Shown here piece by piece: positions 33,550 through 47,083 of a stretch of DNA of 64,000 bases. The DNA is from Ciborinia camelliae (lineage: Eukaryota > Ascomycota > Leotiomycetes > Helotiales > Sclerotiniaceae). The translations under genes were made by a program, and so were the position numbers. The DNA is taken from contig JANPYM010000009.1 of the NCBI GenBank assembly GCA_025890175.1, positions 1,365,782 to 1,429,781 of the forward strand, read 5' to 3'. The notes beneath the pieces are model-generated. The model saw nothing but the letters and a program-made list of their open reading frames with translations, did not search any database and had not been told where the DNA came from. The stretch's first letter is position 1; each line of letters starts with the position of its first letter.

Positions 33550-34626
33550 ATGGTGAGTTGAAATCGAATGCTTTGGTCGTAATTGATCTGCGATCATGGC
33601 ATTTAATGCCCCAGATCCTTGAAATGTCAAATAGCAAAATGCTTCGAGAAATTGAAGGTTGCTGACTTTTGGGAATTTCTACAGCCTTTCACCAAGCTGG
33701 TCAAGAACTCCGCGTACTACAGGTGAGCTCAATTATACTTCTCTCCAATTCAATTATGCGATTCTAACAACATAAAAAGTCGCTACCAGACTAAGTACAA
33801 GCGCCGTCGTTCCGGAAAGACCGATTACTACGCCAGAAAGCGTCTTATCACCCAAGCCAAGAACAAGTACAATGCGCCAAAATACCGTCTCGTTGTTCGA
33901 TTCACCAACCGCGATATCGTCATGCAAATCGTTACCTCTGAAATCACTGGTGACAAGGTTTTCTGTGCCGCATACTCCCACGAGCTCAAGGCATACGGTA
34001 TTGAGCACGGTCTCACCAACTGGGCTGCTGCATACTGCACTGGTCTTCTCATCGCCCGTCGTGTCTTGAAGAAGCTCGGCATGGATGAGGACTTCACTGG
34101 TGTTGAGGAGGCTGATGGAGAGTACCAACTCACCGAGGCTGCTGGTGATGAGGAGAGACGTCCATTCAAGGCCTTCCTTGATGTCGGTCTTCACCGCACT
34201 TCCACTGGTGCCCGTATCTTCGGTGCCATGAAGGGTGCATCCGATGGTGGTATCCTCGTTCCCCACTCCGAGAACCGTTTCCCAGGTTACGACATGGAGA
34301 CCAAGGAGCTCGATGCTGAGACTCTCCGCAAATACATCTTCGGTGGACACGTCGCTGAGTACATGGAGACCCTCGCCGATGACGATGAGGAGCGTTACAA
34401 GTCCCAATTCCAAGGTTACATTGATGACGAGATAGAGGCTGATGGATTGGAGGAGTTGTACCAAGAGGCCCACAAGGCTATCCGTGAGGATCCATTCAAG
34501 AACGTTGAGGGAGAGAAGAAATCCAAGGACGAGTACAAGCAAGAGTCCTTGAAGTACAAGGGACGCAAGTTGACCAAGGACGAGAAGCGCGAGAGAGTCA
34601 AGGCCAAGATTGCCGAATTGAAGTAA
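33550..34626 (+). CDS. RPL5: 60S ribosomal protein L5 (uL18)
   Basis: Exon 1 is only the start codon (33550-33552). Exon 2 is 33685-33722 and exon 3 is 33780-34626; the introns are 132 and 57 nt. The product has 295 residues, close to the family length. PFTKLVKNSAYYSRYQTKYK, RRRSGKTDYYARKRL, APKYRLVVRFTNRDI and the basic C-terminus (KGRKLTKDEKRERVKAKIAE) identify uL18, which binds 5S rRNA with uL11 partners and joins the large subunit. The third exon uses frequent codons, and the first introns are typical of ribosomal-protein genes. Confidence 0.97.
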
Positions 34627-35675
34627 TAAGCAGATTAATTTCTCAACTGTTATATTTCGGATATGGGTTTTCTAGCTAGGCGATAAAAATGATACTCCCC
34701 TGATACTAGAACATAATATCTTGATGAATGATGAACCATGATGAACCATTAGATTTCTAATATTAAGGTACAGGTGATGAGAGTTTGTTGATGCTGCCCT
34801 TAACTTGTGTTGCCACGCCACTCGTTAAATTCTAAAGCGTTGTTGGCTATTAGTCTCCCTTTCACGCAGAACTACCACCACTTAAAATAGTTGATAAGCA
34901 ACTAATTAAAGTGCTTACTCGGAACTTTCCAGAACTCCTTCCAACAAAATGGTTGGTTTAAACTCGATTGCAATATCAACATTGGAATTTTAACCCCCCC
35001 CTTTTATCAATATGACATATTCCCCCACCATACCACACCACACACTCTCTCTCTTATATCAACTTTTTATCATAAGATTTCATACCTACTTTTCTCCCAA
35101 CACCTGCACTGCTTGTTTTATACGCTTTCAAGTTTCGCGCATCGCTTACTCATTGCTCAGTGCACGGTGCTCAGTAGATTGTGGATAAGGATAAGGATCT
35201 CGTCATACATTTATCGAATCATATCGAATCACCGAGGTTGATGCTGAACTTAAACCCGTTTGCACCGACCCCCGACCAACACAGGACGAATCACGATATT
35301 AAGATATTCTCCACTGCTCTCCACTTCATTGCTTCATTGCATGAGTGTCCATCTGTCTGTCTGTCTGTCTGATCACTATCGCAAATCATCAACACAGTCC
35401 TAGTTTTGTGGCATTATTTGCTTTTGACTTCATTCAACAAATTGATTTATACACCGTCAGTCGCATTCAGTTGTGGCACAAAACACAATCATGGACTTGT
35501 ACCAATAGAACGAACTGCTCACATCAGCAACGAGGAATATTACGAGACAGAGAGGCGATAACAAATCTTAATTGCGAATACCACTGAAATATAGACCTCT
35601 CTTGCAAATCAATTAGGAGAAAGCCTTTGGCAATCCGTAAATCGGAGGACGATACCTTGAGGATATCCTTATACA
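34627..35675. other. Intergenic region with CTGT microsatellite
   Basis: RPL5 3' flank and the leader or promoter of the LRR gene. It contains CTGT tandem copies at 35352-35371 and pyrimidine-rich tracts typical of a fungal promoter. No gene seen. Confidence 0.45.
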
Positions 35676-38600
35676 ATGGAACAAATGACTGGTGTGGATG
35701 TCAGTTGGATGACACACAGCTCAAGCAATAAAGGTTAGTTGAAGCAGTGCCTCATGAAAGTTGGAAAATATATATTTGAACATCTACCAGCTATGTATGT
35801 GCGACTGACATGAGTTATGTATTCTAGACTTAAAACGACCTCGAATGGTTCCTAATGCGTCTAGTTCACAAGGAAAATCAAGTCCGCCCCCACATAATGG
35901 CTCTACCCCTCCAAAGAACGAGAACGACCACGAGCTTGAAACAACTCCGCTGCCGATTCCAATTCGACCTGGTGTATCTAGAAATCCCTCCTCGGACAGA
36001 TTAGTGATGCCAAATGGCACACCACCCAAAGCTTCTACATCACCTAACATGTCCCGCAGAAATTCGTGGTTATCAAGTATATCCTCGAAGTTCTCGGGAA
36101 CGCATCCGCCAAACCATACGAGCGTTTCTCCCAGTACTTCGACGGCGACTTCACCCATAGATCCCCCAGTACAAAGACCTGCAGGACCAAGTGCGCCAAA
36201 GAATGCTGTATTAGTACACGGGGTAAAGGAGGATGGCGATGCACCTTATGTTCCGGCGCCCCCGCGGAGTGGCCCCAGCTTCTTACAAAGCGCTCTGCGG
36301 AGGTTGTCGTCTTCAGGTGGACAGCTGTCTGGATCGGCGAAAGGCCACACTGGATTATGCGAAAGAAAGATTCTGAATGTCGATCCTCACCGGGAAAGAT
36401 GTCCTATATTCGGGCTTGAACAGTCTAAATTGCGAAGAGTAGCTTTCTGCGTCGATGTTGAAATAGCAAGCGCTCCTAGGTATACAGACGAGGAAGAATC
36501 TGATGATATCGACAATAAAAATAAAGATGCGAAGCGATCCAAGGACAAGGGAGAAGGGGCTACGCCGAAGAATCAGCGTAATTCTAAGGTCAAGACGGAA
36601 CAAGACGATGTTCCCAAAACAAACGTTGGAAAATCGAATGAGAAGCTTCCCGAAGCCACCCAACCAAAAGCTTCTGAGAACGTTTCAGAAGTTAGGGAAT
36701 CTTCTCCGCCACCCGAGAAGGACAATACAAAAAAGAAAGAGAAGAAGAAGCGCAGCGAAGAAGAACGAAAAGCAAGAAAGGAGAAGAAACGAAGGCTTGC
36801 TGAGGCGAATGGTACAATCCCGGTTGAGTTGAAAATTGATGAAAGTGACAGTTCACTTTCAACCCTTCCGAATACCGCAACTCTGAAAACCCACGCTTCA
36901 CCTACAACGGACCCTGTTCGGATATATAGAAGATGCTGCCAGTTGAGAGAAACGCCAGTATTAAAGAGAGTTGTTGAGCAACTTACAGCATCTGTGGCAA
37001 CAGCTACAATCCCTGGTCTTGTTGACAAACTGGATCTCTCGGGTTATTGGCTACAATTGCCAGATCTTGTCACGCTAGGAGACTACTTAGCTGTAGTTCC
37101 AGTGAAAGAATTGGCAATGGAAAATTGCGGACTTACTGACGAAGGTGTTCGTGTTATTCTGGCTGGTCTATTGGCCGCCAAGTTACCAACTTATGGTAGA
37201 AAAACGCATACTCGTAAGGAGAGCCAATGTCCTCAAGGTGGTATAATCGAACGCTTAGTCTTGAAAAACAACACCAAAATTGGTAAAGATGGTTGGCGCC
37301 ATATTTCCCTGTTTATTAACATGTGCCGGCCATTGAAGACTCTAGATCTTTCAAGGATTCCTTTCCCCCAGAGTATCACTACACCACCCGCAAGTGGATC
37401 GGTGAATTTAAAAAAAACCGATAGTAATACGAGTAACACGAGCAAAGAAGTCTCTTGCTTATTATCCAAGGCCATTGGGGATCGACTGGCTGGTCCAGAA
37501 TTCGAACTTTTGAATCTCGGCCATTGTGGCCTCAATAGTGAGCAGTTAGATGGCTTGGTCGATGGGATCATAAAATCCGGCTTACGGCGTCTTGGTCTCG
37601 CGGGTAATGGGATTACACCGGTAGGGATGGATCATGTTGCCAGGTGGATTAGACATGGAAATTGCGAAGGCCTTGATCTTGGAGGAAATGATTTAAGAGA
37701 TTCTTTGGAGACCGTTGCGCAGGCCCTTGATGAGGACAAGAAAATCTACGCCTTGAGCTTGGCGGATTGTAACCTCAATCCGGATTCGTTGTGGCCCCTT
37801 TTCCCAGCCCTGGCAAAGCTGAAGAATTTCAAGTTCATCGACTTATCACAGAACCATGATTTATTCGAATCAAATCCCAGTGCACTCTCTCTCCTGCGCA
37901 GGTATGTTCACGTTTTCTCGTTATTTCCTTATTTCTTTATTTCCATGTCGCAACAATACATGCTCTATGTGGAGATTAGTAATCTCCGCATGATGACATT
38001 TAATTATCAATCCTTGTCACAACTAGCCCTATGATTCCCGCCGACCTTGTATGCCGAAGAATGATTGAACATTCTGGCAAGTCCAAGGGCGGGGTGCCGT
38101 AAAGCGTTGAATGGCAACTCGGTGTAAGAAGACTTCATAGAACCTATACATAGAACATTTTATTCACCTTTGCTGCGACATTTTTACAGTCTCGTACCGC
38201 GACCAGTAAACTTGTTTCATTTATGTCAGCAACTTGCACTGCACTGCAAGGCTTCACTAGATGGCTTTCTCAGCTCTGCAAAGCTTTACTTTCATTTCTA
38301 TCTCCAAGTACGGTCAACAGGACATTATTGGCTGACATCGCAGATATCTACCACGCTTGCCTCAACTCAAGCGCATACACCTGACAAACGTATCCATGAC
38401 ACCGGAACAAGCCATCGCCCTGGCAGAAATCTTACCAGAAAGCCCCAGCCTTGCACACGTGACTCTTATGGAAAATACGCAACTAGCTGCACTTGCAAAT
38501 GCGAAAGACGAAGCAAGCCAAGAGGAAGCCTGTGCGTTATATGCCTCACTGATGGCCGCGGTCCGAGTTTCTCAGTCAATCGTTTGTGTTGATATCGAGG

Positions 38601-39817
38601 TCCCGTCAAGTGATTCGTCCGAAATCGTAAAGGCTTTGGCTAAGCAAGTCGTTGCTTATTGCCTGTGGAACATGGAACGCGGTCCCGTTGCAGAGATTAG
38701 TGGAGCCGTTGCTGCAATTTCTGATCCCCATGCAGCTGCCAATGAAAAAGATGTTGCAGTTCCCGAAGTGTTGCTGCACATTGTGGGGCATATGGAAGGA
38801 GTCCATGAAAACCATGATGATGACGAGCCAGCACCAGATGAAGATTATGTCATCGGCGGCACAGGTGTGGTTAAAGCATTGGGCATCTGTTTGCGAAACA
38901 AAGGGAATGATTCTAGGAGACCTTCCGCTGATCAAACTTTCTCCGATCTTTCTAGGCCGAGCAGCAGCTCGGCCACCCCGAATCCTGCTGTAAAGAGTGG
39001 CAAAGCCAAGGATATGTCGAAGAATTTATTGGGGAGTGCCAGGAAGATCCGGGCTCGATTACAGCCTGCTCTAGTCAAGGAGTCAAAGGCTAGTGATCAT
39101 CAGAATTACAGTGAGAATTACCCATCACTATGCGTGTATACCTTGGCAAACGCTGACCGCAAATTAGACCGATTGCTATTCCTTGATCATACATTGCAAA
39201 ACATGATCAAAAGATTCGAGGATGAATTTCCCGAGACCCGCTTGTCACCGTCACTCCCCGATACAAGGCGAATGGGCATGACGGATGACGTATACCCACT
39301 TCAAACTGACTCCCAAGGATCAGACATTGAACCAGAACCCGTCTTTGCTGACAACCAAGCATCAGATGATGAGGGAGGACCTGAAGAGGGAGGACTTCGT
39401 CCTACTCTATCTCGTCACAACTCTGATGTCTCATTGGCCTCAAGAGCACTTTCCCAGGAAGAAGGCAGAATGCATCGCTTCGGACAGAAGATTCGACGTA
39501 GCATGCTCAAGCCCGAAGGCGAGGATCATCTCCACGGTACTACAGGACAGGAAATTCAACCAGCGCATCTACAATTCTTGAGATCTATGGTTGAAGATCT
39601 CCAAGGTGAAGACATCAGAAACAAAATCGAGACCCTGGGTCCAGATGCGGTGATTGCTGAACTGAACAACGAAGCTAGTATTCTTCGACAGCGACTCATC
39701 GAGAGTGATCCCGAAGGCTGGCAGAAATTCAAAGAAAGTCAAGAAGCCATGCAGAGAAATTCAAGCGTGGCCAATATTGGCTCAAATGGGATTGCAACAG
39801 AAAGTGCTATTGAATGA
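35676..39817 (+). CDS. Leucine-rich-repeat (RNI-like) protein with disordered N-terminus
   Basis: Exons 35676-35733, 35828-37901 and 38344-39817, joined as MEQMTGVDVSWMT...KDLKRPRM and later LSLLRR/YLPRLPQLKRIHL, give 1201 residues. Residues 1-370 are disordered, with a Lys/Glu-rich coiled stretch (KKKEKKKRSEEERKARKEKK). An LRR/ribonuclease-inhibitor-like domain follows, with repeats such as LDLSGYWLQLPDLVTLGDYL, LNLGHCGLNSEQLDGL and LRRLGLAGNGITPVGM; the C-terminal third is acidic and disordered. A scaffold role is likely. I recall this architecture in filamentous fungi under 'cell wall biogenesis/Mhp1' names but cannot verify it. The second intron is 442 nt, unusually long. Confidence 0.8.
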
Positions 39818-40870
39818 GATTTTCGCTTTGTAATTCGGGAATTCAAAATCGCTTTCATATTTTTTGCCTTGGCATAGCGGGCCTTCGTGCTACTTTACTA
39901 TAGTATAGTGGCTTTTTTATTGGATACTCTGAAAGTTGTACTAGTAAGGAGGAAAATTACTTTAAGCAACTTATGCCTTGTGGCGTTGAATGGGGGAAGA
40001 CAATTGTGGTACATTGTCTTGAATGAAGGATTGTACAAGTAGAGAATGAAATAAGAATTATGAGGTTAGATCGGCGTGTCTCAATATTCTCGGGTTTATC
40101 TATACCTTTCCTTACATCATCATTTTCATACGCAATTCATTAAGAGAAGAATATATACATTTGAAATACTTAAGATCAGTCAATCATCACTTTCTACCTA
40201 CAGATGTATAATATATACGTGAAATACGGGCTAGAAACAAAGAAAATCTGCATTCATTAACCTCATGACTCATTATCCATCCATAATCATCTTACTGACG
40301 AGGATGAATCTCGCTACAAACGTAATTTTCTAACATGATAAATTCTTCCTCTCATGAGAGAAACAAGTAAATCCAAACCTCCTTCGCAGGTGACCTGTCA
40401 ATAACGCCTGTAAATACCGTACAAGATGGATGCTAAATGCATGTAACTATCCATTTCATGTCTTCTTTCTTGATTGCAACGATTCCCTCCTCTTTTCTTC
40501 TCTTGCTCTTTCTCATGACTCTATGATGAGTTAATGCCGAATCTTATACTTCCAATACGCATCTCATCAATTTCATGTAAAACGTGACGTTAGCCACTAC
40601 GGCCAATCCCCAGAATCTGCATGCGCCCCATTCTCATCTGTGTCCGCATTTTAAATCATAAATCCTCTTTCATTCCACATCATTTAACAACATTTCAACC
40701 CGCGACTTCCATACATCCCCTCTTCTCATTCATCATCTTGCTTCCCACCACCTTCCATCTCTCCTCCACAACCACTTTACCTTGCTCCCTCCCCTCACAA
40801 CCCAAACTCATCAACGCCAAGAAGCCCCGCGCCATCCCCTTTGCGAATTCTTCAATTCCTGTTCATATAA
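39818..40870. other. Convergent 3' intergenic region
   Basis: About 1.05 kb between two convergent genes. AT-rich, no gene recognised. Confidence 0.4.
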
Positions 40871-41485
40871 TCAAGCACTCATCCTCCTCTCACTCTCTGC
40901 ACACGCCTCACAAACGCCACCCCCAAAAACCCGCGTGTGGCGGCGCCAGCCATCGCCAGATATAATTTCGCCGGTTACCAAGGGTGTATTGGTTTGGGAG
41001 TTGGACGTTTTGGTATAGGAGCGGCGTCGAGGGAGAGCGTCTTCTGTGGGTGAGGATACGGAGATGGGGGAGTAGGGGAAAGGCTCTAGGGGTGAGGGTG
41101 GTGTGAAGGGGGGCGGTGGCGGAGGGCGAGAAAAAGTCTGTGGAGATGTGGATATGAGAACGGGGGAGCTGGTAACATCGAAGTCGAATGAGGAGGTTTT
41201 GGGATTAGTTCTAGGGTGGGCTGCATTGGTGGCGTCTAGTTTTACATTTTCATCCATATTTGAATATACATTCAGATCAGACTTTTCGAGAAGAGGGGTA
41301 GAGGGGCGACTCGGTGGGAAATGATATTGCAATTTTGCAGCGGTATTTCGTTTCCTCCGTATCAAGATCGTGATACAAAGAAAGACGAATATGCTTAGGA
41401 AGAGGTAGGACGTGGATATTTTGGAGAAGAGTCCATATGCATATGCATGACTTGGTCCCGAGGTGGGCTCAGAGACGACGGGCAT
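40871..41485 (-). CDS. Single-pass membrane protein, uncharacterised
   Basis: A single exon of 204 codons. Residues 22-42 (ISTSYLFLSIFVFLCITILI) form one transmembrane helix followed by RRKR, so the long C-terminal part is probably cytosolic. That part is Pro/Ser-rich with a PPPPPPFTPP run. The last ~35 residues are different in character (GEIISGDGWRRHTRVFGGGVCEAC), with a C-x2-C pair. The clean ORF, the membrane topology and this distinct C-terminal motif argue for a real gene. Function unknown. Confidence 0.7.
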   Translation of the reverse strand: MPVVSEPTSGPSHAYAYGLFSKISTSYLFLSIFVFLCITILIRRKRNTAAKLQYHFPPSRPSTPLLEKSDLNVYSNMDENVKLDATNAAHPRTNPKTSSFDFDVTSSPVLISTSPQTFSRPPPPPPFTPPSPLEPFPYSPISVSSPTEDALPRRRSYTKTSNSQTNTPLVTGEIISGDGWRRHTRVFGGGVCEACAESERRMSA

Positions 41486-44400
41486 TATGAATGGTAAATG
41501 GTGAAGTGAGTCTCGTGATCTCTCTCTTATAGGATAATCTATTGTTGTTGTGTCGATTGGAGACTAGAGGCCGAACGAGTATAGGATGAAAGAAGGTAAA
41601 GACGGAGATTAGAGTACTATATATATGAAGTGGATTAAGCATGCACTGCCCAAACACAGTTGGGAGGCTGGAGACTTAAGTAGATATTTTGACCCGGGTA
41701 ACCCAATATGGAATAATGGACTAGGAAGACCTTCGCCAAGGCAACTCAATAAAATCGAGGTCAATAACACCAAACAAACGAAAGTGACTGTCAGCAAGTG
41801 ATCTTACGCGCATGCATGAGCATCGCAAATGTATGTAAGGTAAACCATCGATCCATGTGGAAGGGGAGGAGAAACTGTCAGGGCTATGCAACTAAGTCCA
41901 AGCTATACAGGTATTCTCTTTTGCCCTTTTGCCATTTTTCGATGTATGGCGAGGCGATGTGATAAATGACCAACCAGAATGGACTGACGAAACTGGGGGG
42001 GCGTATATCCAGGTCCCAGGATGAATATTTTTTGGTGGTGGGAATGTGGAAGGAATCCTTGTCAGGCTTAAAATGTATGTCGAGACCTCCACTCCTATTT
42101 CCGGGTTATGCAAAACACCCCACTATAATCCTGGCATTGTACATAGAAAAGGTCTCGGTTCAGCCCAACTGGGTAAGGAATTGGAGGAAAAGAGATGAAT
42201 TGTAGATTTGTTTGTTGCTGAGTACAGTATAAGGTTAAACTTGTAACCTTTGATCACATATTCCTACCTAGCCATTGTTATTACATTACTACTAGGTAGG
42301 TATGTATATGCATCTACTACTTGAGGTTAATGATTAGATACCTAGCTCCGTATATATCCTCCACCTATCCAACCTTCTGACCAAGCCCTCTCCATTCATC
42401 ACCATCTAAAAAGTCACACGGGGAAGGTTCCCCAGTCAATTGATGTATGATGATGGGAAGGGGGTTCCACTCATAAGGCTGCACGAAGGTACAAACATAC
42501 AAGGCTAGATTTCCCTCAAATCCCTCATCGAATCCCGTGGAGCCATCTCCCGCTTAGTTTTCAACTTTGCAATCGCGAGACTTCTGATTATGGCAATGGC
42601 AAGCGTCTACACAGCTCTCCTCATTCCACGATTGAGTATCACAATATAACGAAACGAGTTGACAAGATCGGGTTATTTTAGGGTGCTCACTTACCGGTTT
42701 TAGATTTCGTGTTCAAATGTGTATGGCACTGGCAATACTTAGTCAGAACAAATAGGCTTGTTGCATCAAAGGCAGGAGGCGTGGTGTCTTTCTGCACATA
42801 CGTACTATTCCATGCGTACCTGATCTGATGTACTACTCTACTGACGCATGGCATATCATTAATCTATTCATTATCTGCTGCGAGTTAGTGTAGGAATTAA
42901 ACGTCAACAAACGCGGTTGATTGCGCCGCCGTATTTTGTACCAATCTTTATCAATGGTGGGATAAGATGGATGGATGAGGCGGTGGTCGCTGGATTTACA
43001 ATTTTGCTGGGCTGGTAATGTTATGCTGCCCTATACGGTTATTGTAGGTACCTACCTAGCTAATATTACAGAATGTAAGCTTGGCGTAGATTAGAACCGA
43101 CAGTTAGAACCAACAACCGGAAAGTGTTGATGGTTTATGGGAATTGGATCTCATTGACCGATGAGTGTCTTGCTGCATGTAATATATTAGGTATCATAAA
43201 AGTTGGTAATTGTGATATGTCTTGGTGTCGTTATTCGTAAGGTGGTGAGTTTGTGAGTAGCCCTGTTACCATGATCTTATCCATTCTTTTTCCCTGTAGA
43301 GCGCTATGCAATGCATACTGGCGGTACTGGCCCTGCAGATACCCCCCATCTATTATCGATAGATGAGATGGATCAAGGTCCAAAGGATCTGGTAATCTAG
43401 GAACCAATACAATCTTGTATCTTGTAAGCAATATACGAAAGCCTTTTTATCCTCGCTCGCGGGAATTCACGGTGATGAAAAGAGAAGGATCGTCGTGTGA
43501 GTACGGTATGCGGCATAAGGATTAGATTCATTGGTTTATCCAAATTGAACAACTCCTACTTCCTACACCCAGTATCCTTCCTCACAAATTCCCTTACTCG
43601 TAACTTTCAGTTTATAATGAAGTTGAATGGAACATCTTGTCCTTGAGTTCAGCTCACATCAGCTTCGGTAATCGACACTATCCTTCATTTCTGCGACGCC
43701 TCTCGGATAGCGCTTCGGATAATTGCAGTTAGGGGTCAGTGATTGGTTGAAATCCACTACCCTGTGGGTATTTTTCAGCTGGATACGCACGGCGGATACT
43801 TTTCTTGGGGAGTGATAAATGTTTCTGTATTTTTTACTACTCGTATTTGAGTGTTTGGAGCCGATACAACAAGTTTTCATTTATCATCATAAATAATGCG
43901 GTAGGGAATTTCCCTGTAAGGAAAAAGTGGAATTCTATTCTCTGAGAAGATTGAATAAGCCATCGTCATCATAATCGTCCGATGAGGCCGCTTTCAAAGT
44001 AACGATATGATCCTATATCTGGGTAGAATGTGTTGGGACGGCATTGATGATTGGTACGAAATACGCGAATGGATGGATGAAGGGGTTGGTATTGACGAAC
44101 GAACTTTACAGGGAAACGCGGCTACTACGGTGATGCGACCATGGATGGTAGGGAATACGACCTTTAATCGACCCAGGAATGTCACAGTCGCTATCAACGG
44201 ATTTATTACTTGTTTATGCCTTTTTTGAAATCTTCAAGTTCATTAATTAAGGTACCATTCGCTCTAGAATCTGCAAAGATCGACAGAATAGGAACTTCAT
44301 CTAACAAGTTCAGCCGGTCATGTCATGCGGCTCTTCACGAACCTACATATTGCATATCTCACTTGCTATACTTCAAACGGGTTGTTCACCTGGTAGAAAC

Positions 44401-47083
44401 TATGATGGGATCGGGCCGTCATCGGGTGGAGAGAGAAGCAATCTTCGAGGGGTCTATCAACTGATCCGTACTCATCATCTTCGTACCTCATCTTCATACG
44501 TATTTCGTACCACCAATATTTTCGATGGATCATTATAAGCATTCAACGGCTGAGAAATGATGTTCATGACCTCGAAAAAAAAACACGAGGTCGCCATCAA
44601 TCTCATGGCAATTTGCCTCCCAGCTAGCCTTTGCGCAATAAAATACTTCTTTGGGAATCGGAAGGAATTCGGTCACGTGAAACTAACCCTTGGACAATAA
44701 TCCTTTGGCTCGCCTCTCACTGATTACGGACTCTGATGGGAGCTGCTACTTTATATCATGGAGATACCGAACGAGAAGGATCAATATACTCATCATACCT
44801 TCTTATTAGGCTCCGGAAGTTCCGTTGACAGCTTACCGTCAGCAAACCCATAATGTTGTTTCTCCTCTTGTGAATCTCAATTACACCAAACAGGAAGCTG
44901 TTACGACGTGTCTTTGTGAAAGCGGGGAAATTGATATCGACCTCTGCATGGATAAGCATTCTAATATGTCTCGTATGGGGTATCTATCGCAAGTTATCTC
45001 CATTCAATCGACATGGACCGTGATGCTGGACAGGATTCTTCTCGAGACGGACACTCAATGTCATTCGGCGCCAATGCGGAAATTGCGGAGGGGAAATTCG
45101 AATTTCGATGACGTTGGATTTTGGTGATTAGAACAGCATAAACGATGGGAAAGTCCAGAGAGAGTGGTATGTTGTTAGTCCTCGTTAGTTTGGTCAAGAC
45201 GGAGACCAGTTGCTCCGCTCGCCATCCCTTTGTACTGCCCGTCAACCTCTCAAGACTAGTTGGTACGTATGGTTAATTGCTCATAAGACTTTACCATACT
45301 GTTCATGGCCAATGTACGTAGGTCGGATGCAAAACGATGATGTTGATTATTGTCGTGCGCGCTGAAGCGGGGAAGGATAATGACGAGGGCCCAGAAGGAA
45401 AGCTTGTAGGTTTATCGATTCAATCGCCTGTGGAATCTCGTAAGGGGGTCATTGCAATAGACAAGCCGTTTTCAAACTTCAAAGTCTGAGTTGAATTTGG
45501 ACAAAGCAATCAATTGACGGTCACGTGCTAAGGAAACACGGACGTGGACGCTGGAAACTGAAACACCACACGGCAACATACCGTCGAGGCCCGAGGGGTA
45601 TGACGGTCTTTTCAAGTTTCTGCAAAATTTCATTGTTTACTATTTTTGTCATCGGAAATCCATAATTCAAATCATAACCTTAAACTACCCACAGAAACGG
45701 TAAGAAACCGGGAAGGGATTTTAGTCATTTGTAAGCAATGAGCATTAGCAGAGCTATTTGAACTTTGAATATTGCCTCCAGCTATCATTGATGAAGCGCA
45801 CTGGGTAGTCCCATCATTGATGAAAAGCATTGAAACCGAACAGATGATCTGTGACTTTGGAGTCTGGAAGAGTAAGTGCTCTGCATCATGAACAAAACAG
45901 TTTATCGTATTCAGAAACTTGTTACTAGTAACTACATAGATGATATCGTCTGAGATTTCGTGTTCTGGCGAAGTAACTGAAACTTCAAACTACTCTGGCT
46001 GGGATCAAACATGCTACAGAGGAGTGTTTCAAAGACTTCAAACTTCATCCAGCACCGGCCTCTTCTCGATGATGATTTAATATGATTATGTAATCTCTAT
46101 CAAGAAGCAATTGGCGTATTAATCCTTGACTCAAGGTAAATCTCAAAAAATTCCCTCAAAAGATCTCTCTCTATCGAAAATAGGCACTCTAGGCTAGGCC
46201 TGCGAACGGGCTTCCCCATCAGTTCGAGTGAACCAACACCCGGTCATTTGAAGATTCACAATTTTACCCAACAGCCGCACGGTCGCCCGGGTAAGTTTGA
46301 CAATCCGCGGCAGCTAAAATCTTTTGGCATGGGTTCTCTATGGCGATAGGACATCCTGGGAGCTCATCATGATATCGACACAAGCTTAAATTCTATGGTC
46401 ATTCCTGCTCGAAACAGCTAGTCAGCCAGTTATGGGAAGGAGCAAAGTCCAAACACTCAGAGCATCAGCCCTGGGGTTGAAGAAGCAAACATGAAAGATC
46501 CGAGAGGCTCGTGTCCATGAGATTTGAGGCCGTCTCCAGGCAATCTCACACTCCAGTATTGTATGATAGACCAGGAAACATCCTGTTTTGTCATTGAGTA
46601 TCATCGAAAATGTTACCTTGCTAGTAGTTCGTTCCAAGGTTGTGAAAGATGCTTCCGTCCTTAGTCTGATCTACCCGTGTGGACTAATCACAAATCGAGG
46701 CAACGAACTATGGGAGGGTCTTTGACGTCTCGGAGTAGTATCACCAAAAATCGTGGGTAGATGTCTGTTGAAACGGTCATGAAAATAACATGGCCAAGCA
46801 CAACAATGCAGTTCCACACTCGGTATCCCGTCATTCCATTCAGCCAAGCTTTTTTGACTGCTGGTAGTAGTTGAATTTCTATAAAAATGGTGGATTCCTC
46901 TGCTGGAATAATCTTTTTTTCTTCATCAGCATCTTCAGTATCTTTTCATCACTTCAGTTTTTCTTACAATATTTCCATCTTGCGCCGGTCGCTTTATATT
47001 TAATTACACAAACAATCATATCATCATTTCCAAAGTTCTTCAACTTAATAATCCAACTTCATAACCAACCAACTACCTTCAAA
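41486..47083. other. 5.6-kb stretch without recognised genes
   Basis: ORFs here (e.g. 44007-44228, 44825-45127) are short and overlap ORFs on the opposite strand, and none showed a known domain. CTAC microsatellites occur near 42267, 42295 and 43048. A 13-base word GGTACGAAATACG recurs inverted (44054 and about 44498). The right end is the promoter of the Egh16-like gene, with TATAAAAA at about 46880. Confidence 0.5.

Noticed and set aside
33754..34542. 262-codon ORF on the minus strand
   Set aside because: It is the antisense of RPL5 exon 3; long antisense ORFs arise from its strong codon bias.
44007..44228. Short plus-strand ORF in the 41.5-47 kb desert
   Set aside because: Overlaps an opposite-strand ORF of equal length; no family, no splice partners.
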